64,000 nucleotides of DNA. It comes from Locusta migratoria (lineage: Eukaryota > Arthropoda > Insecta > Orthoptera > Acrididae). Each line of letters opens with the position of its first letter. The first letter of the stretch is position 1. Made by a program: the position numbers and the translations under genes. A model generated the notes under the pieces. It searched no databases and was not told where the DNA came from. It saw only the letters and a program-made list of their open reading frames with translations. Shown here in pieces: positions 33,276 to 44,358 of this stretch. The stretch covers positions 165,258,549-165,322,548 of the forward strand of contig CM048750.1 of assembly GCA_026315105.1 (NCBI GenBank). Reading direction: 5' to 3'.

Positions 33276-33699
33276 CAATAATTTTATTTTTGCGAACGAG
33301 GGCTGCTGACAATTGCAGCTATGTTCAAAATTTTAAGAGTAAAGTACATATTTTTGTCATATCTTGATTTCTTCGCGAAATAATACATGAATACAGATGT
33401 TTAAACAAAAATATTTGAACCATTTATGAATATACTGTACCATTTAAATACATATTTACAGTCAGCAGAGGTCGAGAAAATACCTTTAATTTCTTAAAAA
33501 GACATACCGTTAGAAATTTTTTTTAAATTTCAGGCTGTGAAACTTTTCTTGAGATAAATTGCCGTCTGTAGTCTCATTTTCACATAGCTCAGTCGTTATG
33601 ACAGTGTGAACAATTTTCCACGGGCGTAGAGTGGAATATTAAGAAACTGCAATTGAAAATTTTTGTGAATAGATTTAGTAGTGATGACGTTGCAAATTA

Positions 33700-34560
33700 A
33701 ATCCTTTAAGTGTATGGGCGGTTTATCTTATTGTTTATGACATGATATCTCTTAAACAATGTGTCTTCGGTGGTTCTTACTCCAACTGAAATTATTACCT
33801 CGCGGTAAGGAATATGAACACCAAAATTGATTGAAACCGTTCCGGTGTTTTAGAAGGAGATGTGCAACATGTTTTCTTGATGCAGCAATTTATCACGCAT
33901 TCCGATGTTAATGAGGTTATATTTCCTGACCTATGCGTTGTACGTCATCTTTTACACACAAACTGAGCGTCCTCATTATTTGAAGGTCACATGTGCAAAT
34001 TTTTGATTAAAAATAGGATGTGTATGTTGCCGAAGACCATAAATAAAGTAGCTTCCATCATTTACTACATGTATTGTTATATAAACAGTGATCTTTGTCT
34101 TAATTCGTAGGTTAACTGTGAAAAATTTCAGCAAGACCGAAATAAAACTGTAGATTTTGTGGAGGTGTGTAAGTAAGTACACTCCGCCACGCACCATACA
34201 CGTGGTATCTCCTGAACAGTGTGTCGTAGCTAGTTTTTCCCCCTACATAAATTGTTGCCTCATGGTAAGGAATACGTACACCACATCTGACTGAAATTGG
34301 TCCATTAGATTTGGAGGAGACGTGTGCCATTTTCACGTATTGGAGGTACTTTTCGCGGATCTCCTTGTTTATGACGTCATATTTTCTGACTGCGTTCTTC
34401 GTGACCCTTCACTTCCCCTTTATTTTGAAATTAATGTATGGTAAATTTCCTCAAGATTTGAGCAAAGCTATAGATTTGAACGCAATGCAAACACACGGAC
34501 GCCATAGTGGTTCTTACATCAATTGTACAATTTCGACAGTAGAATCATTCTGGAGTCAGA
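33700..34560. repeat. Degenerate long direct repeats (GACGTCATAT family)
   Basis: Two ordered blocks (about 33718-33870 and 34195-34337) share the ATATCTC/GTATCTC-TTAAACA/CTGAACA phrase, GTGTCxTxGxTxGTT, TATTGCCTC-type and GGTAAGGAATA phrases, then a GGTCC-like phrase and GGAGATGTG/GGAGACGTG. They match 20377-20620. Non-coding. Confidence 0.6.
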
Positions 34561-34597
34561 TTCAAATGCTGGGCCTCAACGTTTCCTCAAAAGTTTT

Positions 34598-34797
34598 AAA
34601 AAATGTTCAAATGTTTGTAGAGCTTACGGGTCTTAACTTCGAGTTGATCATTCCCTAAATTTATAAACTATTTACGGGCTAGCTTATACCAAAGACGGTG
34701 CAAACATCCATGCCCGAGGGGGGATTCGAACCCACGACCGCAGCGGCCGTGCAGACTGTGACTGGCACGCCGCAGAGCGCTCGGCCACTGCGGGCGG
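34598..34797 (-). mobile_element. tRNA-derived SINE, minus, 10-bp TSD
   Basis: Flanked by CAAAAGTTTT (34588-34597; 34798-34807). Younger head subfamily; B box GGATTCGAACCCACG with one change. Confidence 0.94.
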
Positions 34798-34929
34798 CAA
34801 AAGTTTTCCCCAAACAGGACTGTAGTCTCCACCCCATGCTTTCCCGTTTGAGTTCACTGAGCATCTCAGTAATACCTATGTATCCACACTACCGTTAATA
34901 AATTTGTCAACCCCTCTCCGAATTACCTC

Positions 34930-35200
34930 ATGGATACCCTCCAAATCAAATTGGATGTATCAGAACTACCTGAACCGTAGTCAATAATGGTTTACAACAC
35001 TGTATTCGATTCCCAATACATATGAGGCACACTTTCCAAACATTCCCTCGGGAAACCGACGTCAACTTCTTTTACGTGCTTCATCTTTTTTCATATAGCT
35101 TTCAAACTTAACACCTAGGTATTTAATCGACGTGGCTTAGAAAAACGACAATACTTTCATTTTTGAACATTTAATACTATGATTAATTTTCTTTTGTAAA
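34930..35200 (-). pseudogene. Possible LINE RT fragment (weak)
   Basis: The minus strand encodes SIKCSKMKVLSF, a stop, then TSIKYLGVKFES, similar to the post-catalytic 'K-T-K-x-M...Y-L-G-V' region of LINE RTs. It is too short and broken to place. Confidence 0.3.
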
Positions 35201-35885
35201 AAACTGATGAAATAATTCTTTTTGTGTCTATGTTCTAAGCTGATGAGGAAAGAAATATGTGTTCATTGACAATCTTTGACATGATACATTATATATTGAT
35301 GCAATGTGACTTGAATTATTTTGTGTAACTGTTCATTACTAAGTTTTATCCATATTATGGAGTTTTGTTAATATCGTAATTCTTACTGAGATGCTTGTTT
35401 GGGGTTTTGCAGTGTCAAATTCATATACAAAAGTCTGTGTAATTTTGCATAAAACGGAAAATGATAACGTGGCAGGAAAAGGGATGAAAGCACGCCAAAA
35501 CGCTTTCGCGCCGCATTACCTTCGGGACTGAGTACGAGTTGTGTGCTTGCATATTACCTGATCGGACACACAGTGAGCAGCACTGGCTAAGGGATTTTAT
35601 AGCAGGCATTCATGAGAGGCAATTACTTCAAGAGTTGCTATGATTTTACATCCGATGATGTGTTAAGTGCATTGACAATTTGTTGGCTATTGGTTTATTG
35701 TTTCGACGCCAAGAAGAAGTTTATTAGCCACCAATTACTGTGCTGATCTGTTGCACTGTAATACTATTGCCAGTCACAATCATCGCCGCCGCTGCACCAA
35801 AGGCAAAGTAGTTCTCTTTAGAATTGTATGCAGGCTTGGACCTCATTACTGTATTTGTTTGTGTAATAATAATCAGTAACTATAA
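35201..35885. other. Anonymous intergenic DNA
   Basis: Nothing recognised. Confidence 0.4.
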
Positions 35886-35887
35886 AA

Positions 35888-36084
35888 ACTGTTCAAATGT
35901 TTGTACGGCTTATGGAACTTAACTACGAGGTCATCAGTCTCTAAACTTTCAAACTGCTTATGAACTACCTTATACTAAAGACAGCACAAACATCCATGCC
36001 CGAGGGGGGATTTGAACCCCCGACCACAGTGGTCGTGCAGACCGTGACTGGCACGCCGCAGACCGCTCGGCCACTGCGGCCGGC
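35888..36084 (-). mobile_element. tRNA-derived SINE, minus
   Basis: Near-complete copy: GTTCAAATGTTTGTACGG tail, TCATCAGTC, ATCCATGCCCGAGG, B box GGATTTGAACCCCC, head CTCGGCCACTGCGGCCGGC. No clear target duplication seen. Confidence 0.92.
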
Positions 36085-36709
36085 TACCGTGATTATATTA
36101 AGTACCAATGAGGATCCTAACTCGTTGATGTATATAAATCCGAGTGTCTATAAACGTATATTTATGTGAATATAGTGCTCAGTTTTGATAACTGAACGTA
36201 GTTTCTCATTACAAGTTATAAGACCATTGAAGTAGATAAAGTACCTGCAACACTAATTTTTATAACTATTTTTGTGTGGTGGCTTGCATATAGTAAATAT
36301 AAAAAATTTAAATACATTAAATACATGACGGTTATTAAATACAAAATTGAGTTACAAACTGTGGTAAGAATTAAAAGACTTCTTTAAATCAATCAGGTAC
36401 ATAAATCTTTCTTAAATTTTGGTCAGAAGATGGTGGTTCAGTTTAAGGGCCACCACTAATAATTTGAGCCAATCAGTTTACAGCAGACTGAAAGCGATTA
36501 ATAGGTTTGATCGTAATCTTGCTTTATTCAGAAACAAAAAATAATTTATATTTAGAATCTTACTGCCAAATGTACAGCTACCAAGTTTATTCACAATAGT
36601 CACAATATTCTATGGTTCCTACAGGAACATTATGCTGTGTACCACGATTGTGAGCTGCGTCTGTCTGTAGGTTTCTTTATGTGTAATTTGTATGTAGATT
36701 ACTCATATA
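36085..36709. other. Anonymous AT-rich DNA
   Basis: Nothing recognised. Confidence 0.4.
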
Positions 36710-36721
36710 TTCAATCTGTGT

Positions 36722-37128
36722 TCAAATGTTCAAATGTTTGTAAAGCTATAAGACCAAACTGCCTGGTCATCAGTCCGTAGCTTACAAACTACTTAAACTA
36801 AGGTAAACTAACCTAAGGAGAAACACACACACCGATGCCCCAGGGAGGACTCGAATCTCCGACGGAGAGCAAAATCAAATGTTCAAATGTTTGTAAAGCG
36901 TATGGGACTTAACTACGGGGTCATCAGTCCCTAAACTTACAAACTACTTATGAACTACTTACGAACTAGGACGACACAAATATCCATGCCCGAGGGGGCA
37001 TTCGAACCCCCGACCGTAGTGGCCATGCAGACCGTGACTGAAGCGCCTCAGTCCCCTCGGCCACCGACGGAGAGCAACCGCGCGCTCCGCAGCAGGTGCC
37101 TTAGACCGCTCAGCTACTCCATGGCGGC
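36722..37128 (-). mobile_element. Older-subfamily SINE, minus, split by a younger SINE; 12-bp TSD
   Basis: The outer copy is flanked by TTCAATCTGTGT (36710-36721; 37129-37140). Its parts are 36722-36872 (tail and body) and 37078-37128 (head, AACCGCGCGCTCCGCAGC...ATGGCGGC). It has the 'GGTAAACTAACCTAAGG' body shared with 7601-7801. Confidence 0.95.
36873..37064 (-). mobile_element. Younger-subfamily SINE, minus, nested; 13-bp TSD
   Basis: Flanked by CGACGGAGAGCAA (36860-36872; 37065-37077), which is outer-SINE sequence. It carries the 'CCGTAGTGGCCATGCAGACC' head and 'CTTACGAACTAGGACG' body. Its insertion into 36722-37128 dates it as the later event. Confidence 0.96.
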
Positions 37129-37140
37129 TTCAATCTGTGT

Positions 37141-37880
37141 ATCTTATCAAAACATTATAGTAGAATCTTAGCAGTGATCAGTATAGATTTATGCCTAATT
37201 AGGCTGGCGAACGTGATTTTGTTGGGTAATTATAGTATTTTACTTGAACTTTGCCACTGTAGGATCTGTCGATGTCGGTTTGCATCTTTCGCCTTGTGTT
37301 ATCAAATCTTTAGGCGAAGAAAGTAAAAAGTCCGATAGTAATATCTGTTAGGATTTATAGCGCTCATTTATAAATCCTCTCAGAGAGCAACATCTTTCGC
37401 CTGTGTTATAGTGCTCTTGGTGTGTATCGTGTGTTTCTGTGGGTAAGTGGCAGTGTGATACCAAGATGTTACCCATTCTTACTTATTTGCGACTGCATAT
37501 TGAACCGCACTAGAGGTCATTTGACACAGACTGATGATGCGTCTACAGGATGCGAAACCGGTAGTGCTTTTTAAAATAAAAGTTAATTGCAGTCGAAGCG
37601 GATTTGGTCTCAAAATGAAGCCATGTCGCGAAAACCATAGAATTTACATTTTTACATATTTACAGGAATTTATCACACCAAGAAGTACGTCCGCACGTAT
37701 TATCCTACAGCTATTCAGCGACGACACCATCCCGTACACTACGGCAAACAGTAGCAGTTCGAAGCTGTTCCCTTTACTTCCTTTGGTACTTTATGACAGT
37801 ATTCTTATGATTGCTTGCCGTAGACGATAACGAACAAGATTCGATCACTACAGAAATCTTTGAACCCCACATAAGTGGAT
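37141..37880. other. Anonymous DNA with a hammerhead-like motif
   Basis: Apart from the motif at 37531-37563, no gene or repeat boundary is recognised. Confidence 0.4.
37531..37563 (+). ncRNA. Hammerhead-like motif
   Basis: CTGATGA, stem II GCGTC...GATGC (one G-U pair), GAAACCGG and triplet GTA. Same layout as 59279-59312. Flanking bases do not form a clean stem I. Confidence 0.45.
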
Positions 37881-37883
37881 ATA

Positions 37884-38533
37884 CATGGTGCCCACTCTAC
37901 TTTTTCACCCCAGATATCTCTGGAACTACAATTGATGAAAAACTACTTTCACGGTCATGGACAGTGTCTTACGAAAGTAAATAGTATCAGACAGTATACA
38001 ATGTAAACTATTGTCATTTTTAATACCATCTTATGTTTTTAATGCTTACCCCACATTATTTTTTACGCAATCAATAGCATGAAAAATAACAGAGAATGGC
38101 GTTGGTTGCATCGCAATGCGTCAATTACGTCTGGATAATTAGCCAAGCGAAGTTGACATTTGAAATACACCAAGCGCGCAGCCAGCGCGTCAAGAGTCTC
38201 GGGACATGTACTAGCAGCGCGCTTCATGTATTTCAAACGCCAACTTCGCTTTGCAAATGTGCGGAACGTGACCGACGAATTGCGATGCTACAAACGCTAT
38301 TCTTTTTGTGATTTTTCATGGTAATGATTCCGTAAGAAATAATATGGGTATCCATTTTTTTTTAAATATGTTTCTGTTGAAATAATATTTGTTTACGTAT
38401 CAGCCTCTCACTGTACTTACTTTCACAAGCCGCTGCCTGCCTTACGTTCACGACTGCAAAAGTCGTTTTTCAGTATCTTTTGTGTTTTCAGAGATATCTG
38501 GGGTGAAAAAGTTGAGTGGGACACCGTGTATAG
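37884..38533. mobile_element. Large palindromic TA-flanked element (MITE/foldback)
   Basis: The terminal inverted repeats are about 42 bp, with outer ends TACATGGTG (left) and CACCGTGTA (right). They share CTTTTTCACCCCAGATATCTCTG-type sequence (left about 37909-37931; right 38490-38511). Further inward, the halves remain partly complementary up to a centre at about 38190 (AGCGAAGTTGACATTTGAAATAC at left, GTATTTCAAACGCCAACTTCGCT at right; 23 bases each with two mismatches). TA stands outside both ends, as for Tc1/mariner targets. No transposase is encoded. Confidence 0.75.
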
Positions 38534-39990
38534 TACAAATGGCAGTAAATTTGTCAAAAGTTCGAATTTGGCCAATACGTCAAACAATTTCTGGAATTTT
38601 ATACATATGGGTTTTGCCTGTTGCCCTTCTTACATTAATTGTGGCGATGTATGATAAAAGGGCAAGCTACTTGTACCACATGTGATGCTTTCAAAATCCT
38701 TTCTGCCTGATAATTGACACGTAATGGCAGTTCCGAAGAAGGAAAAGGGTAGAATTCCGTTTATTGCAAGTACTTTTGTAACATATTGTTCATCTGTATA
38801 TGAGACAGCATGTAGTATACTAGAACGACCTTTCTTGTGTACTTTCTTATGTACTGTCCGGGATCCCCATCTGATCGCTTTTAGGCAAGGTTCAGAAGCA
38901 ATCAGGCGCGCTTTGCAAGGTCTGTTACTGCTAGGTTCGGGAAAAGATGTTATTTCCGAGAGTAGATGTTACTTATTATTCATTAGATTTAGAGAGCTTG
39001 CATGTTAAGATGACGGCCGAACGATTCCACTACCGTCACCTTTCATTTTGCGTGAGCAACAGGAAAAAGGATAACTAAAAGTAGGTTTCGTACTGAGGCA
39101 AGTAATAGTCATTTTTCCCTCTTTCTATTTGGGAGTGGGACAGGGAAGAAAAGGAAGTATGGTGGGTGGTGGAGCACATTGTAAGGCGGCAGGAAATTTC
39201 ACCACCTTACACGGTATGTTTACGTATCAATAATCCATAACGTGCATTTAATTATAACGTAATTACTGGTATCACTTTTCCGGATAATCTGACAGCTAAA
39301 ATAGGTAGATAAGGAATATTAATGTTGACTAGGTCACAGGGAAAACTGGTTGATGCTGGTAGGCAACGTTTAGGACAGGTTTGTCCATCTCTCGTTAATC
39401 TTCTCGTTAGTAAACGAGAAGATGCCTTTAACGTCCAGTTAAATGTGTTCGTTAAGTGCATTGTGTTTGTCATTGCCAGATACACCTCTCGTTTACTAAT
39501 CTGGAGAAAACGAAAAGGTACGTTATATTTCGACTATGTTGGCAATAGAAACAAATGAATGTGCCGTCTGAATAAACAGCTGTTCACCATATTTGACTAT
39601 CAGGGAAGAGGTTAGCAGACAGTGGTTATTTGGCACTATCACTAACAAACGTTAAAGAAGCTCGAATTTTACAAGAAGTTAGTGCTAGAGTCTTGTGCGC
39701 TTAATAGGGAAGTATGACACATTCTGATGTAAAAATAAACCGACGCTACGACATTAAAGGAAAAGGAAGCGATATTGTGGCAAATGAATTCAATGCTGTC
39801 CATGTAACATGTAGGACAGCAAAAGTGCTTAGGGTCTAGTACGATAACATACAGCCAAGTGCGTAGTACCTTAGTGCAAGCAATAACTTGGACATAGGCG
39901 TAAGTGCACTGCTCCTGCAGATCTGAGGAAGAAATCACATTTTAGGCCTAACACTAGGCGCAACAAGCACAAGTAAATATTGAATTAAGA
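38534..39990. other. Mostly anonymous DNA
   Basis: Open frames at 38724-39008 and 39252-39558 give no confident domain. A short inverted pair (TCTTCTCGTT...AACGAGAAGA) lies at 39399-39422. Part of this could be downstream Harbinger sequence. Confidence 0.35.
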
Positions 39991-40257
39991 AGTTTGCAGA
40001 CATAAATAATGTATTCTGTTTTCTATTACGACAGATAACTTAAAAAATATGTTAATATCTGTTGGACTCTTCAGATGGTCGTGGGGATTTTCATGGAGCG
40101 TTTCCAAAGAGGCTTTTCGAAGACAAAATCGCGTAACAAATTCTGCATCATCCCAGCATTCAAAATGTTTTGGGCGAACATAAATACATGTAGGACGCCA
40201 TATAGAGGCAATAACCTCTAGATCGTCCAAAATATTATCGTCGTAATTGTCAACCAA
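39991..40257 (-). pseudogene. PIF/Harbinger transposase N-terminal fragment
   Basis: Minus strand: DDLEVIASIWRPTCIYVRPK followed by HFECWDDAEFVTRFCLRKAS. The R-P-x...I-x-V-R-P...W-D-D-x-E-F-x-x-R-F-R-L-x-K pattern is typical of the N-terminus of HARBI1-like transposases. The stretch after residue 60 is not convincingly aligned and no DDE motif is visible. The region upstream (40580-40716) is rich in GTTAA/TTAAC phrases and ends ACAAACCGGCCC, resembling a Harbinger terminus (GGGCCGGTTTGT). Confidence 0.6.
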
Positions 40258-40734
40258 TTCTTATTCCAGCCAGTTTCATCATACCGATGCTCACTGAACT
40301 AGTCGTTACCCGTAAGTTTGTGTTTTGATATCGCAACAATAATTTTAAGGTTATGTTGGGTATCTGCAATATATCAAACTCATCTAGTCGCTACTGATAT
40401 GGATGGGGCGAGAAATATGACGATACAATTTTCCATTAAAGCTGCTCTCCACACTAGTTTTTCATGTATGTAGTGTTTTGATATTTTGTTCGATAAATCG
40501 GTCTTTTTCACGTGAATATATTGCAGTATTTTAGGGCTTTGGAATCCTGCCATTTTCATACATATTCTCACTTAACTGGTCGTTAGCCATGTAACGAGCA
40601 GAATTTTACTCAACTTAACGCCCAGTTTGAGGTCCTTTAACGTGAGGTTAATTCATTCCGCTAACGATAATTTAAAATTTTAACTGGCACTTAACGAGAC
40701 ATTGACAAACCGGCCCTTGATATTAACAATATTC

Positions 40735-41560
40735 ACATGTAGTACTTGTGGTTGGAAACAAGAACACAGCCAAGTCAGAGAGAGAGGCTAGGAAGGGGGA
40801 GAGGAGCCTTAACAGTACCACAAGGGCGCGGTTTGTTGAGCAGTCGGTGCGAAGACCTAACAGGTTACTGATCGGCCGAGGGCTGCTGGAGCTTCGCGCC
40901 AAAACTTGCGGGCGACGATACGATTGGGAGGTGATTTCAACCGCCAAACGGTCGAAACGTTCTAAAACGTTCTAGAAGCCTTTAGATGCTTCTTTTTTCC
41001 GGGAAAGATATTTGTAAGGAAGTAATGGTGGAAGAGAGACAGATTTGAAGCTATAGCTGTGAATGGCTCTTGAGAAAACGGTCTGGAGAGACTTTCGCCT
41101 TCCTGCAAAGTGAGTCGAGGATTCGTCTAGCTGTGCTCGTGGTGCGAGGACGCAGGTGGGCAGTTGCTGGTAAGGCGTCCAGTGACGTAGCTCACAATTA
41201 GTTGCAAGTGCAGATTGCATTGCTTGTAGTATTCATAATTGTTTCTCTGTGATCAGAGGAACAAAATTATTACTTCAGTGCATTGTATTTGCATTTCGAA
41301 GCTCTCGTTTACGAGCTTACAATTGAGTTTCTCTTCTGCTCCTGGCCAGTGAGGCAAGCAGTTTGCGGGAACCTCCTGTCCGCCTTTGATACTTGAGAGA
41401 CTTCACCTTAGGAGTTTTCTGAACGAAGCAGTTCGCTCACTGTGAGGCCATCGTCTCACAGCTTCAGCTTCACGTCGAGCCGACTCATCGACGGTGGCCA
41501 GCCGCCGTTCGTCTTATGAGAGCAGTATTGGGAATTGGTGATATACGCACACTGCATTTG
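40735..41560. other. GC-richer segment with heat-shock-element-like site
   Basis: Unlike its surroundings it is moderately GC-rich. At 40951-40978, GTCGAAACGTTCTAAAACG and TTCTAGAAG contain a perfect TTCnnGAA with neighbouring TTC and GAA units. It might be an LTR or promoter region, but no terminal repeats, PBS or ORF confirm this. Confidence 0.3.
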
Positions 41561-41715
41561 CTGTAGAAAAGTTAAAGATAAATGTACCTTACACTGGTTG
41601 GCTGTATTCTTGAATTTATAGTTGTATTTTACACCGAGTTGGATAGCGATTTTTACTTTGTAGGTATTACATCTTCTGGATTATATGGTCTTGATCTTGG
41701 AATCTTGCTGCTTCC

Positions 41716-41750
41716 TAACGTTTCGTCCGATGCTACGTCGGACTTCAGAG
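41716..41750 (-). ncRNA. Degenerate hammerhead-like motif
   Basis: Minus strand: CTGAAGT, a strong stem II (TCCGA...TCGGA), then CGAAACGTT. The core deviates from CUGANGA, so it is probably an inactive relative. Confidence 0.35.
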
Positions 41751-42017
41751 GTTGTCCGTCTTTTGAGTCTTGCAGTCGGAAAGACACGTCCTCAGTATCA
41801 GCCATATTTCATAAAAGGTAGAGGTTGTGCCACCCTTGTTAAATTCATTACTTTTGTATCATAATTAATCCCTGAATTGCATCGTCCTTTTTTATAATTA
41901 AATTATTATATTGAACAATGAATCCTCCGATTTCCTATTTATTAGGATTAGGAATCCCAGCTATCCCTAGTGATAAGAAATTGCCTAAGATTGAAACCAA
42001 TAGTGTTATTGCTTAAT
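41751..42017. other. Anonymous AT-rich DNA
   Basis: Nothing recognised. Confidence 0.35.
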
Positions 42018-42033
42018 TGAGAGGAGCGATTCA

Positions 42034-42187
42034 AAATCTTTGTTAAGCTTATGGGACCCAACTACTTACAAACTGCTTATCTACTACCTTATACTAAGGA
42101 CGGCACAAATATCCATGCCCGAGAGGGGATTCGAACACCCGACCGTAGTGGACCGTGACTGGAGAGCCTCAGTCCCCTCGGCCACCG
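42034..42187 (-). mobile_element. tRNA-derived SINE, minus, shortened, 16-bp TSD
   Basis: Flanked by a perfect TGAGAGGAGCGATTCA (42018-42033; 42188-42203), the longest duplication in the window. Internal deletions shorten the body and the A-box region (GTAGTGGACCGTGACTGG). Confidence 0.95.
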
Positions 42188-42203
42188 TGAGAGGAGCGAT
42201 TCA

Positions 42204-42865
42204 TATTTATTTTCGCAATGATACCGTAAGGCTGGTGAAAAACACGAAAATTAGAGATTGGGCCGTTCATTCAATTTCACCAACTGTGGACTTCATTACA
42301 ACATATGTAGACCCACGTTGATTTATTTTCAAAAGCCCCGGTGTAGGATATACGTGTGACAGTAATTCAGCGCAGAAAAAAGAGAATGTCAAAACGCCTC
42401 CATTCGAACTGTAGTTTTCACGGTTATTACTAAATATTCGATGCTGGTAATAAAATCGTTCTGCAATCATTGATAGGTGCTGGTTGTCTCTCTCTCGAGT
42501 TTTATTAATTTTTCTTTACTTTTATTTTTACAACGTCGTTGTCATCTCACAATCCGTTCGAGTTTCAAAACGTCGTCGTTGTCGTCCATCCCGTTCGAGT
42601 TCACGAAGCATCGATCCCTGCACAACAGCCATATGGAAGTGTTACAAAAAATTCCGTGCGCCAAATTGCCACTTTTTAGGAAGTTTAATAACGGATTTTA
42701 AATATCACTGAGAGATAGTGAAGTTTTTGAACAGGATGTGAAATTGGTTTCTTATTCTATCCATGTCGAAAAACTGGCATGTCGGTGAGCACTCTCGCAA
42801 GAAAAGCATTCGTGCACTGGGTCACGCTCAGATTCCCTTCGGCGCGCAGTACACTGCAGGCTGAA
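42204..42865. other. Anonymous intergenic DNA
   Basis: The open frames near 42477-42711 have no recognisable domain. Confidence 0.35.
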
Positions 42866-43283
42866 ACATCCCCCAGGTAGTGACTAAGCCGTGTCTGCAC
42901 AGTATCCTTCCTCCCTCGAGGAGAAGGTTCTCAGGAGAACTTATGTGTGCGTTAGAAGGTAAGAGCCTATGTTCTGGGGGAAGTAAAGCTCTGAGGGCGG
43001 GCTTCGAGGAGTGTCAGCATAGCTCAGTTGGTGGAGCGCTTCCAAATGTTCAAATGTTTGTTAAGCTTATGGGAGTCATCAGACCCTAAACTTAAAAACT
43101 ACTTCCAAACTAACTTATACTAAAGAGAGTACAAACATCCATGCCCCAGGGAGGATTCGAACCCCCGACATGAAATGGCTCCACGCATCGGAGCAAAGGG
43201 CCTCAATGCGCTCGGCCACTCCGCCGCGCTTGCCTGAGAGGGTACAGTTCTCGTAATTGAATCCCGGCTCCGCGCATTTCGGT
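42866..43283. mobile_element. tRNA-related repeat (13812 family), split by a SINE
   Basis: Parts 42866-43041 and 43232-43283 match the body and tRNA-like end of 13812-14230 (GGTAGTGACTAAGCCGTGTC, GGGGAAGTAAAGCTCTGAGG, CATAGCTCAGTTGGTGGAGC). They resume after the SINE with a weakened B box (GTAATTGAATCCCGGC). The AATCTGCCAGGAAG end is missing. Confidence 0.82.
43042..43225 (-). mobile_element. tRNA-derived SINE, minus, short TSD
   Basis: Inserted in the tRNA-like unit; GCGCTT stands on both sides (43036-43041; 43226-43231). Head subfamily with GGAGCAAAGGGCCTCAATGCG. Part of the body is deleted. Confidence 0.9.
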
Positions 43284-43326
43284 ATACCACGAAGTGTCTT
43301 ATCATCACGCAGACCGCTGTACAAAA

Positions 43327-43526
43327 TTTCAGCCGCGGTATAGTTGCCGAACGTTCTACGGTGCTTTGCTGCATAGCGCGCGGTTGCTCGCTGTCGGAGA
43401 ATCGAGTCCTCCCTCGGGCATGGTTGTAATGTTGTCCTTAGCATAAGTTAGTTTACGTAGTTAGTAAGCCTAGGGACTGGTAACTGTAGCAGCTCAGTTT
43501 CTTAGATTTAAAAACATTTGAACATT
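43327..43526 (+). mobile_element. tRNA-derived SINE, plus, older subfamily, 9-bp TSD
   Basis: Flanked by TGTACAAAA (43318-43326; 43527-43535). 'GCGGTTGCTCGCTGTCGG' head block, B box GAATCGAGTCCTCCC, tail AAAAACATTTGAACA. Confidence 0.92.
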
Positions 43527-43689
43527 TGTACAAAAATTCATTCGCAGAGAGGACTAATTATTTCACATACTGCTAAAGATAGCGTCGCTGCACACACTTC
43601 CATATCTTCCAAACTGCAAAAGATAGAACTATAATTCCAATGTTCCTGGATAGACAACAGTGTAATGTTTGTACATGAAGCAGATTTCC

Positions 43690-44190
43690 TGAAGACTTAT
43701 GTCCGCTGTGCTATATCTCTTAACAAAGTTTATGGGCCTTTTCTGTTCATGGAGAAAACTCAACAGGACCAACCAATGGGAAAAAGGTTCAAAATTGGTA
43801 TTTCCTCAACATGAAGAGGATTCATAAGGCTTCATCTTCATGAAAGATGGTTCTCTGCGACATTTCTGTACCAACACCCGACAGTACCTGCATGCCACCA
43901 TTCCAGGGTGTTGGATTGGATGAGGAGCAGCAGAAGATCAACTCCATCAAACATTGCCTCCCACGTTTCTGGACCTCACACCTTGTGACTTTATGTGGCG
44001 TTATATAAAAGACAGTATTTCTAATACCGCTGTTCCCTGACACCTTTGAAGGTCTGTTACATCAAATTGTTGAGGCTGTGAATTTGATAACGAGAAACCA
44101 ACTGCTTTATGTTTAGCAAGAAATGAGCCACCGTTTCAAAATTTGCTATGTAACACATGGTGATCATATTGAATGTATGAATATATGGCC
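43690..44190 (+). pseudogene. IS630/Tc1-mariner-type transposase C-terminal fragment
   Basis: The plus strand shows KVYGPFLFMEKT (near 43728-43764), then in shifted frames RFLDEHFPG-like and RCWIG-like remnants (43850-43920). A SGPHTL-type 'SPDLTP' remnant precedes the block W/R-Y-I-K-D-S-I-S-N-T-A-V (near 43993-44030), followed by LLHQIVEAVNLITRNQLLY and ICYVTHGDHIECM (to about 44178). This is the domain order of a mariner-like family whose C-terminus reads G-x-H-x-E. Many frameshifts are present. The right terminus is the inverted end at about 44265-44283. Confidence 0.72.
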
Positions 44191-44263
44191 TTTACTGTTT
44201 CCAGGAATGATGGAATTGTTTGTCTATCTTTCATAGCCTGAAAGCAATAAATTTATGAAAACT

Positions 44264-44281
44264 GTTCCTTCATTTTGAATA

Positions 44282-44358
<77 letters not shown>

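Larger units (their letters stand above)
32984..33330. mobile_element. Foldback repeat with hammerhead-like motifs (copy 3)
   Basis: The arms (about 32990-33092 and 33185-33300) are inverted copies of the family at 3990-4260. They share CTCAGTCGC/GCGAACGAG ends, TGGTTTCGGCAAT, and CAACTCAGCTGTAAAGCTT. A ~95-bp centre (33093-33185) differs from copy 2. Confidence 0.8.

Noticed and set aside
37531..37563. Active hammerhead ribozyme
   Set aside because: Core and stem II fit, but flanking bases do not form stem I; listed only as hammerhead-like.
39252..39485. Harbinger C-terminal domain
   Set aside because: The translation did not show the DDE-type residues expected and could not be aligned to the N-terminal fragment at 39991-40257.
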